From Bacillota bacterium (lineage in GTDB: Bacteria; Bacillota; Clostridia; Christensenellales; Aristaeellaceae), in NCBI GenBank assembly GCA_023459675.1, contig JAEWTC010000002.1:1-15125 (forward strand): a stretch of 15,125 nucleotides of DNA, read 5' to 3'. The translations under genes were made by a program, and so were the position numbers. The notes beneath the pieces were generated by a model. That model was not told where the DNA came from, ran no database searches, and was given only the letters and a program-made list of their open reading frames with translations. Below, in pieces: positions 13,644 through 15,125 of the stretch (positions are counted from its first letter, which is position 1; the number at the start of each line of letters is the position of its first letter).

Positions 13644-15125
13644 ATGAAAAAGCTGCTGACCCTTACATTGGTACTGACGCTCCTGCTGAGCCTGAACAGT
13701 TTCGCCCCCGCCATGGCTTCCGCGGCCGGAAGCGACGTGATTTCGTTTACCGATCCCGTATTGGAAGAATTGGTGCGCAAACAAATGGGGATTCCGGAGG
13801 GAGATATCACGGTTGCGCAGGCCGAAGAGGTGATCGACCTCTGGATGAACCGCGAGAGTGAGAGCGACCCGGCGATCACGGATATCTCCAGCCTCGCGCC
13901 GTTTATCAACGTAAGCCACCTGACCCTGATCGGTCACAAGATCACCGACATCAGCGTGCTGGAAAACATGTGGAACCTGAAGCTGCTGGATATCGGCGGC
14001 AACCAGGTAACCGACCTGAGCCCGCTGTCAAAGCTTCCGCTGGAATCCCTGGCCGTCTGGGACAACGGGATCACCGATATCTCCGCGCTTGCTCCCATTG
14101 AAACGCTCAACAACCTGATGCTCAACGTCAACAAAATCAGCGATTTCAGCCCGATCCAAAATCTGCCGAACCTGCAAACCCTCTGGGTAGGCAGCAACGC
14201 GACGGAGGATTACTCGCCGCTCGCGGCCATCTATCCGCAGCTGACCGACAAGGATTTCGAAGTGCTGACGACCCCGTTTGACAAAGCCATGGTTCTGCCC
14301 TTCAACGACCCCGTGCTGGAGCGAAAGATACGCGAAGCGTTGGGCATTCCCGAGGGCGACGTGACCGCGGGCGACGCCGCGCTGCTGCGGCACCTGAACG
14401 CGGATGCGGATCAAAACACACCCGACGAGGAGCGCATCCATGATATATACGTGCTGCAGTATTTCGTCAACCTTGAGGAGCTGTATCTGAACAATCAGGC
14501 CTTTACCGATATCGCGCCGCTTGCGGAGCTGACGAAGCTGCGTTCGCTGTGGATGCTGGGCGGGTCCACGTACGATCTGGCGCCGCTTGCGAATATGACC
14601 CGGATGGAGCGTATGGGCATCAACTGCGGCATGCAGGACGCGGATTTCATCGCCAACATGCCCGGGCTGATCGAGCTGCGCATTGACGGCTTGAAAAACC
14701 TGCCCTCCGCCCTGCCGCAGCTGCAAAACCTGACCGTCTTCTGTTCCTTGGGCGGGGAGCTTACAGACATCAGCCTGCTGGCGCAGCTGCCGGCCCTTAC
14801 GGTGGTTGATCTGAGCTGGAACCTGGTGTCGGACGTAACACCGCTGCAAAATCTGCCGCTGACGGAGCTTTACCTTTCCGGCTGCCCCGTGGAAGACTTC
14901 TCTCCGCTCAAAACGCTGTACCCCAATCTCGTGGGGCGGAGCTTTGAGATTTACGATCTGGCCGAGCCGGAGAACCCGGACGCGGTGGTTACCTTCGCCG
15001 ATCCCGTTCTGGAGCAAAAGGTGCGGGAAGCGCTCGGCAAGCCCGAAGGGGATATCACCGCCTGGGACGCCGCGCAGGTGACCGTTTTGAACATCGGCAA
15101 CGAATGGCAGGAGAGAATACCGGAC
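13644..15125 (+). CDS. Secreted internalin-like leucine-rich-repeat protein, 3' end outside window
   Basis: The frame opens at ATG 13644, preceded by AAGGAGAG, and stays open for 494 codons to the last base. Residues 1-27 are a Sec signal peptide (KK, leucine-rich core, AMASA). The mature part holds 22-residue LRRs of the internalin type (pattern ITDISxLxxLxxLxxLxLxxN, for example 99-120 and 121-141). The protein is modular. A cap motif F-x-D-P-V-L-E...G-x-P-E-G-D-(I/V)-T occurs at residues 35, 220 and 451, and the first two modules both end with S-P-L-x-x-x-Y-P-x-L followed a few residues later by F-E. No lipobox is seen, and the surface anchor, if any, lies beyond the window. It likely binds protein or glycan outside the cell; the ligand is unknown. 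The 18-base gap suggests co-transcription with the HTH gene. Confidence 0.9.
   Translation, partial: MKKLLTLTLVLTLLLSLNSFAPAMASAAGSDVISFTDPVLEELVRKQMGIPEGDITVAQAEEVIDLWMNRESESDPAITDISSLAPFINVSHLTLIGHKITDISVLENMWNLKLLDIGGNQVTDLSPLSKLPLESLAVWDNGITDISALAPIETLNNLMLNVNKISDFSPIQNLPNLQTLWVGSNATEDYSPLAAIYPQLTDKDFEVLTTPFDKAMVLPFNDPVLERKIREALGIPEGDVTAGDAALLRHLNADADQNTPDEERIHDIYVLQYFVNLEELYLNNQAFTDIAPLAELTKLRSLWMLGGSTYDLAPLANMTRMERMGINCGMQDADFIANMPGLIELRIDGLKNLPSALPQLQNLTVFCSLGGELTDISLLAQLPALTVVDLSWNLVSDVTPLQNLPLTELYLSGCPVEDFSPLKTLYPNLVGRSFEIYDLAEPENPDAVVTFADPVLEQKVREALGKPEGDITAWDAAQVTVLNIGNEWQERIPD

Noticed and set aside
12360..13937. 525-codon minus-strand open frame opposite the HTH gene
   Set aside because: The plus-strand gene has a promoter, ribosome binding site and helix-turn-helix; the antisense frame has none and is unusually rich in His and Gln.
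14028..15017. 329-codon minus-strand open frame over the LRR gene
   Set aside because: The plus-strand LRR frame is open to the window end with clear repeats; the minus frame is its reverse complement, which explains its own apparent periodicity.
1..15125. CRISPR arrays, tRNA/rRNA genes, insertion sequences, attachment sites
   Set aside because: No regularly spaced direct repeats, no recognisable structural RNA sequences, and no transposase or integrase reading frames were seen on either strand.

Overview
The window reads as chromosomal DNA of a G+C-rich (about 60 % by eye) member of the Bacillota, probably a gut or rumen Clostridia-type bacterium. The reasons are strong AGGAGG-type ribosome binding sites before nearly every gene, sigma-A-like promoters, an LplB/YtcP-type carbohydrate ABC importer without its own ATPase gene, and the carbohydrate-active enzyme families present. 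The absence of a lipobox on the solute-binding protein recalls some Christensenellales-like lineages, but that placement is a guess.

Layout. (1) 1-372 (+): the last part of a protein ending in a GH43-type concanavalin-like domain. (2) 440-1321 (-): a GNAT acetyltransferase. (3) 1514-1831 (+): L-rhamnose mutarotase, with a terminator shared with the converging operon. (4) 8743 down to 1889 (-): a five-gene operon, permease - permease - solute-binding protein - GH105 unsaturated rhamnogalacturonyl hydrolase - GH112 phosphorylase. (5) 9013-11737 (+): a divergent operon of an AraC regulator, a small DUF6171-like zinc-ribbon protein and a GH51 alpha-L-arabinofuranosidase, closed by a strong terminator. 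(6) 12048 to the window end (+): a separately promoted pair, a 525-residue helix-turn-helix protein with a large unrecognised domain, then a secreted internalin-like leucine-rich-repeat protein that runs off the end.

Parts 1-5 fit together as a locus for rhamnogalacturonan-I (pectin) fragments. The ABC importer would bring in unsaturated oligosaccharides. GH105 would remove the unsaturated galacturonyl end. GH51, and perhaps the GH43-like protein, would strip arabinose. GH112 would phosphorolyse the beta-galactosyl-rhamnose stub to galactose-1-phosphate and L-rhamnose, and RhaM would equilibrate the rhamnose anomers. The key inference is that this GH112 enzyme is a D-galactosyl-beta-1,4-L-rhamnose phosphorylase, not the better-known lacto-N-biose/galacto-N-biose phosphorylase. 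The divergent AraC protein is the likely sugar-responsive regulator.

The least explained part is the HTH/LRR pair at 12048-15125. It has a near-consensus promoter, a perfect 10-bp inverted repeat just upstream of it, and an LRR protein built from repeated cap-plus-LRR modules.
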